64,000 bases of DNA from Myxococcus guangdongensis (GTDB lineage: Bacteria > Myxococcota > Myxococcia > Myxococcales > Myxococcaceae): the NCBI RefSeq assembly GCF_024198255.1, contig NZ_JAJVKW010000005.1, positions 248,001 through 312,000 on the forward strand, read 5' to 3'. Under the pieces are notes generated by a model. That model was given only the letters and a program-made list of their open reading frames with translations. It ran no database searches and was not told the origin of the DNA. How positions within the stretch are numbered: the first letter of the stretch is position 1; each line of letters starts with the position of its first letter. The position numbers were made by a program, and so were the translations under genes. This document shows, piece after piece, positions 8,038 to 17,350 of this stretch.

Positions 8038-10647
8038 CTATTCCCCGGTCTCGGGCTGGATGCGCAGGCGCTCGGGCGACGCGTCTCCGGTGGACTCCGG
8101 AGCCGGCGCTTCGGGCGTCTGCGGCGCCGGAGTCGCGGGGGCTGACTCTTCGGAACCGGCGGGAGGCAGCGGCGCTTCCCGCACCTCGGGCTCGGGCGAC
8201 ACGGGGGCCGGGCCCCGCCCAGGCGGCGTGCTCCCCGAGCGGCCGGCCGGGGTGTTCGAGCGGGAGGGCGTGGAGGCGTTGGGCGAGATGACGCGCTCAC
8301 CCTGCACGCCGGGGCCACCGTTCTCCGCGCGCTGCCGCTCGCGGATGACGGCCTGGTTCATCTTGGAGAGCGGGCCGGGCTTGCGGCTGAAGTCCACCGC
8401 CACGTCGTAGCCGGGCACCTGGCCGTAGAACTGCTCCACGAACTGCTGACGCTCCTTCATCTTGCGCTCGAAGATGACGCGGAAGTCCTCGGGGCCCCGG
8501 ATGATGTAGGGCGTCAGGAACAGGAGCAGGTTCGTCTTCGTCTTCTTGCGCGTCGTCTCGCGGAAGAAGTTGCCGATGATGGGGATGTCGCCCAGCACCG
8601 GGACCTTGGTGACGGACTCGATGGTGCGGTCCTGCATGATGCCGCCCAGCACCACCGTCTCCTGGTCCTTGGCGATGACCGTCGTCTTCGCGCTGCGCTT
8701 GCTGGTCGTCGGTCCGAGCACCGCGTCGTTGGAGGCGATCTCCTCCGTCTGCTCGGTGATGACCATGCGGATGTAGTCGCTCTCGTTGATCTGCGGCTTC
8801 ACCGTCAGCTTCAGCTCCACGTTCTGACGCTGGATGGGCGCGTACAGCGAGCCCAGGCCGCCCAGCGCGCCGAGCAGCGACGTGTTCAGTCCGCCCGCGC
8901 CCTGCGCGCCGGTGCCCACGCCCGTGCCCAGCGACGAGGGCGAGAAGCCGGACTGGAAGGGCACGTTCTGGCCCACCGTGATCTCCGCCTCCTCGTTGTC
9001 GCTGGTGAGGATGTGCGGCGTGGACAGCACGTTGACGTCGGAGCTCTGCTGCATCGCGTGCAGCACCACGCCGAAGGCGGGGATGTCCAGGCCCAGCTTC
9101 TCCAGGGCGGGGATGACGGGGCCCTGAAGGCCCGCGAGGAAGCCGCCGAAGGACGCCAGGTTCGCCAGGCTCAGCGACGGGGGCAGGCCCGAGCCGGTGT
9201 TGTTGGTGCCGATGAGGCCGGGCACCGCGCCGTCATCCGTCTGCAGCGAGAAGCCGCTGTGCAGGTTGACGCCGTACTCGGCATTGCGGTCCAGGTTCAC
9301 CTCCATGATGACGGCCTCGACGAACACCTGACGACGGGGCGTGTCGAGCTGCTGGATGACCTGGACGATGTTCTTGTAGTCCGTCTGGCTGGCGACGATG
9401 ACGAGCGAGTTGGTGCCCTTGTCGGCCGAAATCTTCACCTCGCCGCTGAACAGCTCCGCGGCCTGCGTGGGCGAGTTGCCGCGCGGCATGCCCGGGGGGA
9501 GGTTGGGGGCGCCCGGCGTGCGGGGACGGTTGGCCGTGCCCTGCGCGAGCGACTGCAGCGTGCTCGCCAGCTCCTCCGCGTTGGCGTTCTCCAGGTAGTA
9601 GACGTTGATGCGGCCGCCCGTGCCGGACGGGATGTCGATCTGCGTGACGATGTCCTGGATGCGCTCGAACGCGGCGGGGCTGGCCACGATGATGAGCTTG
9701 TTGGTGCGCTCGTCCGGGATGATCTGCGACAGCGTCACCGGGCCACCGGCGGACTCCTGACCGCCCTGGGACGGCTGGGCGACAATCTCACCCCCGGGCT
9801 GACCCGCGGGCGGCACGCCCTGGGTGAAGTTGCCGGGGCGGGTGGCGCCGGGGCGCGTGCCCTTGGACTCGAAGAGCTTCTGCACCGTGCCGGCCACGTC
9901 CTGGGCGCTGGCGTACTGCACCTGGATGACGCGCAGCTCGTCGCTGGCGGCGCGCGTGTCCAGCTGGTTGATGAGGCGCTCCAGGCGGTGGATGTTGGAG
10001 CCCACGTCGTTCACGATGATGGTGTCGGGCGGGTACGGGATGGTGTCGCCGTCCTTGGACACCAGCTGCTGCAGCACGCCGCGCAGCGGCTCCACCTCCA
10101 CGTTGCGGATGCGGAACAGCTTGGTCACCATCTGCTCGTTGGTGGTGTACGGCTGGCCGTCCTCGACGATGGTGGGGATGGGGTTCTGCTTCGCCGAGCG
10201 CTTGTCGACGATCTTCATGAAGCGGCCGTACTGGTAGACCGCCAGGCCGTTGGCGTCGAGCGAGGCGAGGAACGCGGAGTAGAACGCGTCCGCGTCCACC
10301 TCCACGCGGCCGTTCTCCGGGCCGATGATGGAGATCTTCCCGCGGACGTTCTCCGGGAGGATGAACGTGCGGCAGGTGGCGTCCGCCACCGTCTGCACCA
10401 GCTTCTCGATCTCCACCTTGTCGAAGTAGATGCCGTAGCGCGCGTTGCGCCGGGCCTCCTCGCACGTGGGCGTACGGCGAGGCCCCTGATTGGCTTCCTC
10501 GGCGGCGCCGGGAGCCTGGGGCGTGATGGTCCGCTCACCGGGCGCGGAAGGCGCGGAGGAGCCGGGCGGGGTGGGGCGGCGCTGGGCCTGCGCGGGGATG
10601 GCGAGCGCGAGGCACAGGCAGAGCATCCAGGACGGGAGCGTCTTCAT
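8038..10647 (-). CDS. gspD: Type II secretion outer-membrane secretin GspD
   Basis: 869 residues, longer than the usual 650-750. A signal peptide (MKTLPSWMLCLCLALAIPAQAQ) is followed by a proline-rich spacer, the N0 domain (about residues 70-140), three N1-N3 repeats (about 140-420) with a Gly/Pro-rich insertion, and the secretin barrel (about 440-750) containing VPVLGDIPIIGNFFRE and LLLFLTPYII. The last 110 residues are Pro/Arg/Glu-rich and look disordered; no pilotin (GspS) gene is visible. It forms the multimeric outer-membrane channel. The start lies 24 bases after gspC and I see no clear Shine-Dalgarno, so translation may depend on gspC. Confidence 0.95.
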   Translation of the reverse strand: MKTLPSWMLCLCLALAIPAQAQRRPTPPGSSAPSAPGERTITPQAPGAAEEANQGPRRTPTCEEARRNARYGIYFDKVEIEKLVQTVADATCRTFILPENVRGKISIIGPENGRVEVDADAFYSAFLASLDANGLAVYQYGRFMKIVDKRSAKQNPIPTIVEDGQPYTTNEQMVTKLFRIRNVEVEPLRGVLQQLVSKDGDTIPYPPDTIIVNDVGSNIHRLERLINQLDTRAASDELRVIQVQYASAQDVAGTVQKLFESKGTRPGATRPGNFTQGVPPAGQPGGEIVAQPSQGGQESAGGPVTLSQIIPDERTNKLIIVASPAAFERIQDIVTQIDIPSGTGGRINVYYLENANAEELASTLQSLAQGTANRPRTPGAPNLPPGMPRGNSPTQAAELFSGEVKISADKGTNSLVIVASQTDYKNIVQVIQQLDTPRRQVFVEAVIMEVNLDRNAEYGVNLHSGFSLQTDDGAVPGLIGTNNTGSGLPPSLSLANLASFGGFLAGLQGPVIPALEKLGLDIPAFGVVLHAMQQSSDVNVLSTPHILTSDNEEAEITVGQNVPFQSGFSPSSLGTGVGTGAQGAGGLNTSLLGALGGLGSLYAPIQRQNVELKLTVKPQINESDYIRMVITEQTEEIASNDAVLGPTTSKRSAKTTVIAKDQETVVLGGIMQDRTIESVTKVPVLGDIPIIGNFFRETTRKKTKTNLLLFLTPYIIRGPEDFRVIFERKMKERQQFVEQFYGQVPGYDVAVDFSRKPGPLSKMNQAVIRERQRAENGGPGVQGERVISPNASTPSRSNTPAGRSGSTPPGRGPAPVSPEPEVREAPLPPAGSEESAPATPAPQTPEAPAPESTGDASPERLRIQPETGE

Positions 10648-10671
10648 GGAGGAGCGGGCGCGACGTGGGGT

Positions 10672-11574
10672 TTAACGAACGTTGTAGGACTTGCGGATCG
10701 GCGCGCCGTTGCGCTCGATCTCGATTTCGATGCGGGAGGAGTCCTTCATCTTCGAGTAGACCTCGAGCGCCTTCTCGGGGCTGTTGAGGTCGAACCCGTT
10801 GATGCGGCGGATGACGTCGCCGTTCTGGACGCCGATCTTCGAGTAGATGGAATCCGGGCGGATGGAGAAGAGCTTGAACCCCACCGCCTGACCGTCCTTG
10901 AAGGCCGGAACGATGCGCGCCTGCATGGCCACGTCGTTGAGGTTGTTGAGCGTCTTGTCGATCTCCGCGCGGGGCACTTCGTACTCGTTGTCGCTGACGG
11001 CGCGGATGCCGCTGGGGGATGCGGTGTTCGTCTGCGCCACCGGAGGCGTCGGCGGGGTGAAGGCCTGCGCGCCGTCACCCGGGTTGCCGTCGATGAACTC
11101 CTTGCGGCCCCCGTTGAGGATGATGACGCGCTCACGCTCGATTTCCAGCACGGTGGCGCCCTGCAGGGCATTGCCCACCATGTACGTCTGCGAGCGCTGC
11201 GTCACCATGTCCTGGACCGACGCGAAGGACCAGTCCGGGTTGCCCGCGACGAGCGTGCCGAGCAGCTTCACCCGGAGGCCGCTCTTCACCGGGGCGGCGT
11301 TGGGGTCCACCTCCGGCGTCGTGGGCTCCCTCACCGCGACGGGCGGCTCGGGAATCTTGATGCCCGTCACCCGTGACAGGCCCTCCATGTCTGGCAGCGC
11401 GAGCGCGGCCTGCGCGGGCCGGTTGGTCGGCGCACGCGCGGTGGCCCCCGACGACGGCACGGGGGAGATGGAGGATTCGACGAACAGGTTCACCGTCTTC
11501 GCCGCCAGGAGCGCGACGAGGAGGATGAACAGCAGGTTCACCGTCCAGAAGTATTTGCGAAAGAAGAGTTCCAT
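10672..11574 (-). CDS. gspC: Type II secretion protein GspC (PDZ type)
   Basis: 300 residues. A short cytoplasmic start (MELFFRKYFW) and a single transmembrane helix (TVNLLFILLVALLAAKTVNL) precede a Pro/Ala linker, the homology-region domain (about residues 100-165, VKLLGTLVAGNPDWSFASV) that binds secretin N0, and a C-terminal PDZ domain (about 215-300, IRPDSIYSKIGVQNGDVI). GspC connects the inner-membrane platform with GspD and takes part in substrate selection. It is the first gene of the operon. ATG 11574 is preferred to the in-frame GTG one codon earlier because it leaves better spacing from GGAAG. A sigma54 promoter lies 34 bases upstream. Confidence 0.92.
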   Translation of the reverse strand: MELFFRKYFWTVNLLFILLVALLAAKTVNLFVESSISPVPSSGATARAPTNRPAQAALALPDMEGLSRVTGIKIPEPPVAVREPTTPEVDPNAAPVKSGLRVKLLGTLVAGNPDWSFASVQDMVTQRSQTYMVGNALQGATVLEIERERVIILNGGRKEFIDGNPGDGAQAFTPPTPPVAQTNTASPSGIRAVSDNEYEVPRAEIDKTLNNLNDVAMQARIVPAFKDGQAVGFKLFSIRPDSIYSKIGVQNGDVIRRINGFDLNSPEKALEVYSKMKDSSRIEIEIERNGAPIRKSYNVR

Positions 11575-11607
11575 CACGCTTCCGAGAAGAAAGCCGGACC
11601 CGGGAAG

Positions 11608-11623
11608 AGCAAGGCAGGTGCCA
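11608..11623 (-). promoter_or_regulatory. Sigma54 (RpoN) promoter of the gsp operon
   Basis: On the minus strand the sequence reads TGGCAC, five bases (CTGCC), TTGC, then T. This is an exact match to the -24/-12 consensus TGGCAC-N5-TTGCW, with the invariant GG and GC ten bases apart. Transcription would start near 11597, giving a leader of about 23 bases that includes the GGAAG ribosome-binding site of gspC. The next gene upstream encodes a sigma54-dependent activator, which strengthens the call. Confidence 0.85.
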
Positions 11624-11727
11624 TCCGCGGGTCAGACGGGCCATCCAAAGGGGACGGCCAAGCACTCGTAATTATTCCGAAAAGGGCGGGCACCCCAGGC
11701 AGGGGAGCGGGCTGCTCCAGGGCTTGG

Positions 11728-11738
11728 GACAAATTGTC
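11728..11738. promoter_or_regulatory. Palindrome GACAAATTGTC, candidate activator site
   Basis: An 11-base perfect palindrome in the spacer between the sigma54 activator gene and the gsp promoter, about 130 bases upstream of the predicted start point. That is the usual distance for an upstream activating sequence bound by NtrC-family proteins. Only one copy is visible. Assignment as the binding site of the adjacent regulator is inference. Confidence 0.35.
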
Positions 11739-11769
11739 AAAGCGGGGTGGGGGCCTTTGTGACGGCCTG

Positions 11770-13161
<1,392 letters not shown>

Positions 13162-13194
13162 GGTGGGGGCCGCACTATGCAATACCCGTTCCCG

Positions 13195-14205
13195 TCAGGC
13201 GTGCTCCTCGTCCGCCTCCGCGGGGCCTCCGCCCATGCGGCCGATGTCCTCGCGCTTGACGGCGTCGACGTTGAACTTGCGCGCGCTGGCGAGCATCCGG
13301 TCCACGGTGTCGTCGAAGTCGGGCTTGCCGCCGTTCTTCTTGAAGCGCAGGAAGTTGATGCGCGCGACGACGAAGTTCTTGAGATAGGGGCTCTGCAGGC
13401 CCTTGGCCTTGAGGGAATCGACGACGGCGACGACGGCGTCATCGAGCTCCAGCAGCCGGTCCGCCCGGGCGTCGCGCACCTTCAGCGCGTCCTCCAGCGG
13501 CACGTCCATGAAGTCCTCCACCGCCTTGACGAAGGGGTGGTAGGCGCCGGCGGAGTAGCGGGGGCGCTTCTCGTACGCGGCGCCGAGCGTGATGAAGGCG
13601 GGCTCCTCGAACAGGTGCGCGAAGGCGGACTCCTTGCCCGCGCGGCCCGCGCCCACGAGGCCCCGGTACATGCGCACCACCTCGAGCGAGCGCTCCTTGA
13701 GGTTGTGGGCCTTCTCCGTGTTGAGCGCGAGGATTTGATAGGCCACGTCCTCGTCGGGCAGCAGCAGCGCGACGATGGACTTGGCACCCAGCAGCTTGCT
13801 CGCGTGCAGGCGGTGGTTGCCGTTGGGCGTCCAGTAGCGCCCCTCCTTGCGCACCGCGATGACGGGGTCCAGGAACCGGTCCAGCCGCTCCATGGCGCTG
13901 GCGAGCCGTTTCACGTGGGGCTCGGACAGGTCGCGCTGGTACGGCGTGGGCTCCACCTTGTCGATGGGCAGCACCGCGAGCACCACCGGGTGGCCGCCCA
14001 AGGGGTCGCGATAGACGCCGAGCACCTCGCCGCCGTCCGTGCGCACCGCCTCGAGAATGTCCGTGGGGTACTCCACCGAGTCGCTGGCCACGTCCTGTGG
14101 GGACAGGCCGCGCGACTTCGGCTCCGCCTTCTTTCGGCGGGCCTTCTTGGGGGCGGCGGCGGGCTTCTTCGCTGCGACGCTCTTGCGTGCGGACTTCGCT
14201 GCCAT
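13195..14205 (-). CDS. ParB-type nuclease-domain protein with histone-like tail
   Basis: 336 residues. The first 32 are a Lys/Ala/Arg tail (AAKSARKSVAAKKPAAAPKK and on) resembling histone H1 C-termini and probably binding DNA. A ParB N-terminal-like domain follows (about 75-165) with VLPIDKVEPTPYQRDL and the GNHRLHASKLLGA box that corresponds to the nucleotide-binding GERR-like motif of ParB/Srx proteins. The remaining 170 residues are helical and unfamiliar. It lacks the ParB helix-turn-helix and has no parA neighbour, so a role in chromosome partition is doubtful. It may be a CTP- or ATP-using regulator on DNA. It lies 33 bases upstream of the response regulator and may be cotranscribed with it. 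Confidence 0.75.
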   Translation of the reverse strand: MAAKSARKSVAAKKPAAAPKKARRKKAEPKSRGLSPQDVASDSVEYPTDILEAVRTDGGEVLGVYRDPLGGHPVVLAVLPIDKVEPTPYQRDLSEPHVKRLASAMERLDRFLDPVIAVRKEGRYWTPNGNHRLHASKLLGAKSIVALLLPDEDVAYQILALNTEKAHNLKERSLEVVRMYRGLVGAGRAGKESAFAHLFEEPAFITLGAAYEKRPRYSAGAYHPFVKAVEDFMDVPLEDALKVRDARADRLLELDDAVVAVVDSLKAKGLQSPYLKNFVVARINFLRFKKNGGKPDFDDTVDRMLASARKFNVDAVKREDIGRMGGGPAEADEEHA

Positions 14206-14260
14206 GGGTGCGTCCTCCTCGCGCTGCGGACGAGTGATGTAGCAGGAGACCCTGACACGT

Positions 14261-14283
14261 CCTCCCCCAGCGAGTGGGGGAGG
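14261..14283. terminator. GC-rich hairpin after pmbA
   Basis: CCTCCCCCA and TGGGGGAGG form a perfect 9-bp stem with a 5-base loop, about 50 bases past the pmbA stop on the minus strand. There is no T-tract on either side, so it could be a terminator of the weak type or a stabilising 3' hairpin. Confidence 0.5.
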
Positions 14284-14330
14284 AGGAGCGCTCCGGCGTC
14301 GCCCACGCTAGGGGGACGCGGCAGGTAGGG

Positions 14331-15677
14331 CTACCCTCCCGAGAGGGTGAGCTGACGGAAGCGGACAGTGGGCGCGCCCACCGTGCCTCCGCGGAACTGC
14401 AGGTCGTTCCCCACGCCGTCCAGGTCCTGCAGCATCTTGAGCACGTTGCCCGCCACGGTGACCTCCTGCACCGCGTGCGTCAGCTCGCCGTTCTCAATCC
14501 ACAGGCCATTGGCCCCCGCGGAGAGTTCGCCCGTGACGGGGTTGGCCCCGTGGCCCAGCAGGGACGTGACGTAGAAGCCCCGGTCCACCTCCTTGATGAG
14601 CTCCTCGGGCGAGGCCGTGCCCGCCTCCAGGTAGAGGTTGGTGGTGCCGATGCTCGGCAGCGCGTTGTAGCCGCGCTTGGCGTTGCCCGTGGGCCGCGCC
14701 TTCGCCTTGCGCGCGGTGAACGCGTCGTAGAGGAAGCTCGACATGACGCCCCGGTCGATGATGGGCGTGCGCCGCGTGGGCACGCCTTCGCCGTCGAAGG
14801 GCGCGGTGGCGAGCCCTCGGGGCAGCAGGCCGTTGTCCACCAGCGTGATGTGCTCGGAGGCCAGGCGCTTGCCCTTCAGCGCCGCGAGCATGCTGGCCTG
14901 CTGGTGCACGGCGTTGCCGCTGGCGGCCTTGGCCACGCCGGACACGAACGACGCGGTGACGAGCGGGTCGAACAACACCGGCACCTGCTGCGTCTTCACG
15001 CGCCTGGCGCCCAGCATCCGCACCGCGCGCCGCGTCGCCTCGCGGCCGATGGACTCGGGCGACTCCAAGTCCCCGAGGAAGCGCTTGTAGTCGAGCCAGT
15101 AGCCCTTCTGGAGCTGCCCGCCCTCGGCGGCCACGGGCATCGCGTACAGGAACACGTACGTGCCCGAGTAGCCCCCGGCCATGCCCTCCGACGACGCGAC
15201 GTAGACCTCCGACACGAAGTCCCCGGCGCCCACCGCGTTGAAGGTGCTGACGCGCGAGTCCTCCGCGCGGCCCGCCTTCTCCATCTCCAGCGCGGCCTTC
15301 ACCTTCCAGTCGCCGGGCAGGTTCGCCACGGCCTCGTCGTACAGCGCACCGGTGTCGCCGAAACGGCCCAAGTCCCGAGCGCCGGGAAGGCCATTCAACT
15401 TGTTGGGCGCGGCGGCCTCGGCCAGCTTCAGGGCCTGGTCCACGAGCAGGTCGATGCCCGAGGGCTCGAAGTCCGACGTGAAGGCGAAGCCGAGCCGGTC
15501 CTTCGTCACCACGCGCAGGCCCACGCCCTTGGCGGTGGACTGGGTGAGGTCTTCAATCTGCCCTTCGCGCACGCGCACGGTGCTCTGGCGGCTGACCTCG
15601 ATGAAGGCCTCGGCCTGGCGGGCGCCCTTCTTGGTGGCGCGCTGGACGATTCGCTTCGCGAGCTTCTGGTAGTCCAT
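14331..15677 (-). CDS. pmbA: TldD/PmbA family metalloprotease-like subunit PmbA (TldE)
   Basis: 448 residues, usual length. PmbA (TldE) partners TldD in a zinc protease that in E. coli degrades unfolded peptides, matures microcin B17 and acts on the CcdA antitoxin. Family blocks are visible: ARQAEAFIEVSRQSTVRVRE at the start, KGVGLRVVTKDRLGFAFTSD, PIIDRGVMSSFLYDAFTARK and the C-terminal GANPVTGELSAGANGLWIENG. It lacks the HExxxH zinc motif of its partner, as expected for TldE. The start lies 18 bases after the tldD stop with GAGAGAG upstream. No RiPP precursor gene was recognised nearby, so general proteolysis is the safer reading. Confidence 0.9.
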   Translation of the reverse strand: MDYQKLAKRIVQRATKKGARQAEAFIEVSRQSTVRVREGQIEDLTQSTAKGVGLRVVTKDRLGFAFTSDFEPSGIDLLVDQALKLAEAAAPNKLNGLPGARDLGRFGDTGALYDEAVANLPGDWKVKAALEMEKAGRAEDSRVSTFNAVGAGDFVSEVYVASSEGMAGGYSGTYVFLYAMPVAAEGGQLQKGYWLDYKRFLGDLESPESIGREATRRAVRMLGARRVKTQQVPVLFDPLVTASFVSGVAKAASGNAVHQQASMLAALKGKRLASEHITLVDNGLLPRGLATAPFDGEGVPTRRTPIIDRGVMSSFLYDAFTARKAKARPTGNAKRGYNALPSIGTTNLYLEAGTASPEELIKEVDRGFYVTSLLGHGANPVTGELSAGANGLWIENGELTHAVQEVTVAGNVLKMLQDLDGVGNDLQFRGGTVGAPTVRFRQLTLSGG

Positions 15678-15695
15678 GGTGTCGGTGCTCTCTCT

Positions 15696-17174
15696 TCAGA
15701 CCTGGGTTCCGCCGACGGTGACGTTGTCGATGCGCACGGTGGGCAGGCCCACGCCCACGGGCATCGACTGGCCGTTCTTGCCGCACACGCCCATGCCCGG
15801 ATCCGGCTGCGGGTCGCACCCCACGCGGGACACGTTCTTGAGCGCCTCCGGCCCCACGCCGATGAGGATGGCGTTCTTCACCGGGCGGCCCAGCTTGCCG
15901 TCCTCGATTTGATACGCCTCGCTCACCTCGAACACGAAGTTGCCGTTGCTGATGTCCACCTGACCGCCGCCGAAGGTCGCGCAGTACAGCCCGCGCTTCA
16001 CTTCCTTGAGGATGTCCTCGGGGTGGTGGTTGCCCGGCGCGAGGAACGTGTTCGTCATGCGGGGAATCGGCAGGTGCTTGAAGGACTCGCGCCGCCCGCT
16101 GCCGGTGGAGCGCTGGCCCATCAGCTTCGCGTTGAGGCTGTCGTAGAGGTAGCCCTTGAGCACGCCGTTCTCGATGAGGACCTTGCGCTCTCCCGGCGTG
16201 CCCTCGTCGTCGATGTTGATGGAGCCGCGCCCGCTCGACACCGTGCCGTCGTCGATGACCGTCACCAGCTCGGAGGCGACCTTCTGTCCCAGCTTGCCGG
16301 CGAACAGCGACGTGCCCTTGCGGATGAAGTCCGCCTCCAGGCCGTGGCCCACCGCCTCATGCAGGAGGATGCCGCTCCAGCCCGGCGCCAGCACCACCGT
16401 CTGGGGGCCCGCCGCGCAGTCCACCGCGCCCAGCGTGGCCACCGCCTGGCGCGCGGCCTCGCGGCCCACGTCCTCGGGAGGGAAGGTCGCCCAGTGGGTG
16501 AAGGGCACCCGGCCTCCACCGCCGTACGAGCCCGTGCGCCGCTCGTTCTTCTTGCCCTGCGCCACCACCTGGATGGACATGCGGCACAAATCCTGGGTGT
16601 CCTCGGTGTAGCGGCCCTCGGTGTTGGCCACGGCGATGCGGCGCGTCTGGTCCACGTAGGCGCCGTTGACCTGCGTCACCCGCGAGTCGAACGCGCGGGC
16701 GGCCCCATCCGCGCGCGTGAGCAGGGACGCCTTGAGGGAGACCTCCACGTCGGCGAGTGGGGTGGGGACGCGGTAGTGGCTGGGCACGGCGATGCGCGAG
16801 ACGGGGAAGGCCCGCTCGGCGCCGGTGCCCTGGGCAATCATCGCCGCGGTGGAGGCGGCCCGCAGCAGCGCGGGCTCGTCCCAGTCGTCGGAGAAGGCGT
16901 AGCCCACCTTGCCTCCGGAGATGACCCGCACGCCCACGCCCTGGATGAGGCCCGTCTGGGCGCTCTTGATGCGCGACTCCTCCAGCACGACGCTGGTGCT
17001 GTGGGTGCGCTCCACGTAGACCTCGGCGAAGTCCCCGCCGCGCTCCATCGCCACGGCCAGCAGGCGCTCGAGCAGCGCCTGGGGCAGCAGGGGGGCGGGC
17101 GCGATGCGACGGGCCGCCAGGGGGGCGAGCTGGGAGGTGGAGGCACGCCGGGCCGGCGCGGACACTCGGGGCAT
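15696..17174 (-). CDS. tldD: TldD family zinc metalloprotease
   Basis: 492 residues. The catalytic subunit carries the zinc-binding HEAVGHGLEADF motif (HExxxH, near residue 270), preceded by a GPQTVVLAPGWSGILLHEA block and followed by FGGGQVDISNGNFVFEVSEA and a conserved C-terminal Cys/Gly region. It should cut extended peptides that enter the chamber of the TldD-TldE heterodimer. The start MPRVSAPARR has GAGGGAG nine bases upstream; the first 30 residues are basic and poorly conserved. It forms a two-gene unit with pmbA and is divergent from the FHA gene, with 176 bases between the starts. Confidence 0.93.
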   Translation of the reverse strand: MPRVSAPARRASTSQLAPLAARRIAPAPLLPQALLERLLAVAMERGGDFAEVYVERTHSTSVVLEESRIKSAQTGLIQGVGVRVISGGKVGYAFSDDWDEPALLRAASTAAMIAQGTGAERAFPVSRIAVPSHYRVPTPLADVEVSLKASLLTRADGAARAFDSRVTQVNGAYVDQTRRIAVANTEGRYTEDTQDLCRMSIQVVAQGKKNERRTGSYGGGGRVPFTHWATFPPEDVGREAARQAVATLGAVDCAAGPQTVVLAPGWSGILLHEAVGHGLEADFIRKGTSLFAGKLGQKVASELVTVIDDGTVSSGRGSINIDDEGTPGERKVLIENGVLKGYLYDSLNAKLMGQRSTGSGRRESFKHLPIPRMTNTFLAPGNHHPEDILKEVKRGLYCATFGGGQVDISNGNFVFEVSEAYQIEDGKLGRPVKNAILIGVGPEALKNVSRVGCDPQPDPGMGVCGKNGQSMPVGVGLPTVRIDNVTVGGTQV

Positions 17175-17350
17175 TTTGCGGGACTCCCTCGGTGAATCGT
17201 TGGGGGTGTGGGAACCTACATAGGAGGGGGAAACGTCCTGAGCAACGGACAATGGCCCCGCTTCTTTCCCCCAGGGCGGGCTTGTCGCATTCCCACCGTG
17301 GTGGCGCCGCTTTAAGATGCCGGACGTTTCGGAAACCTGGACCCGACCCC

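Noticed and set aside
9013-11376. A 787-codon plus-strand frame opposite gspD and gspC
   Set aside because: Same shadow pattern; gspD and gspC carry signal peptide, secretin and PDZ motifs.
14331-17174. TldD/TldE as part of a microcin-type RiPP cluster
   Set aside because: No precursor peptide, cyclodehydratase or exporter gene lies nearby, so only the general protease role is supported.
14274-17195. A 973-codon plus-strand frame opposite tldD and pmbA
   Set aside because: Antisense shadow: low-complexity composition, no domain, and it covers two well-recognised genes.
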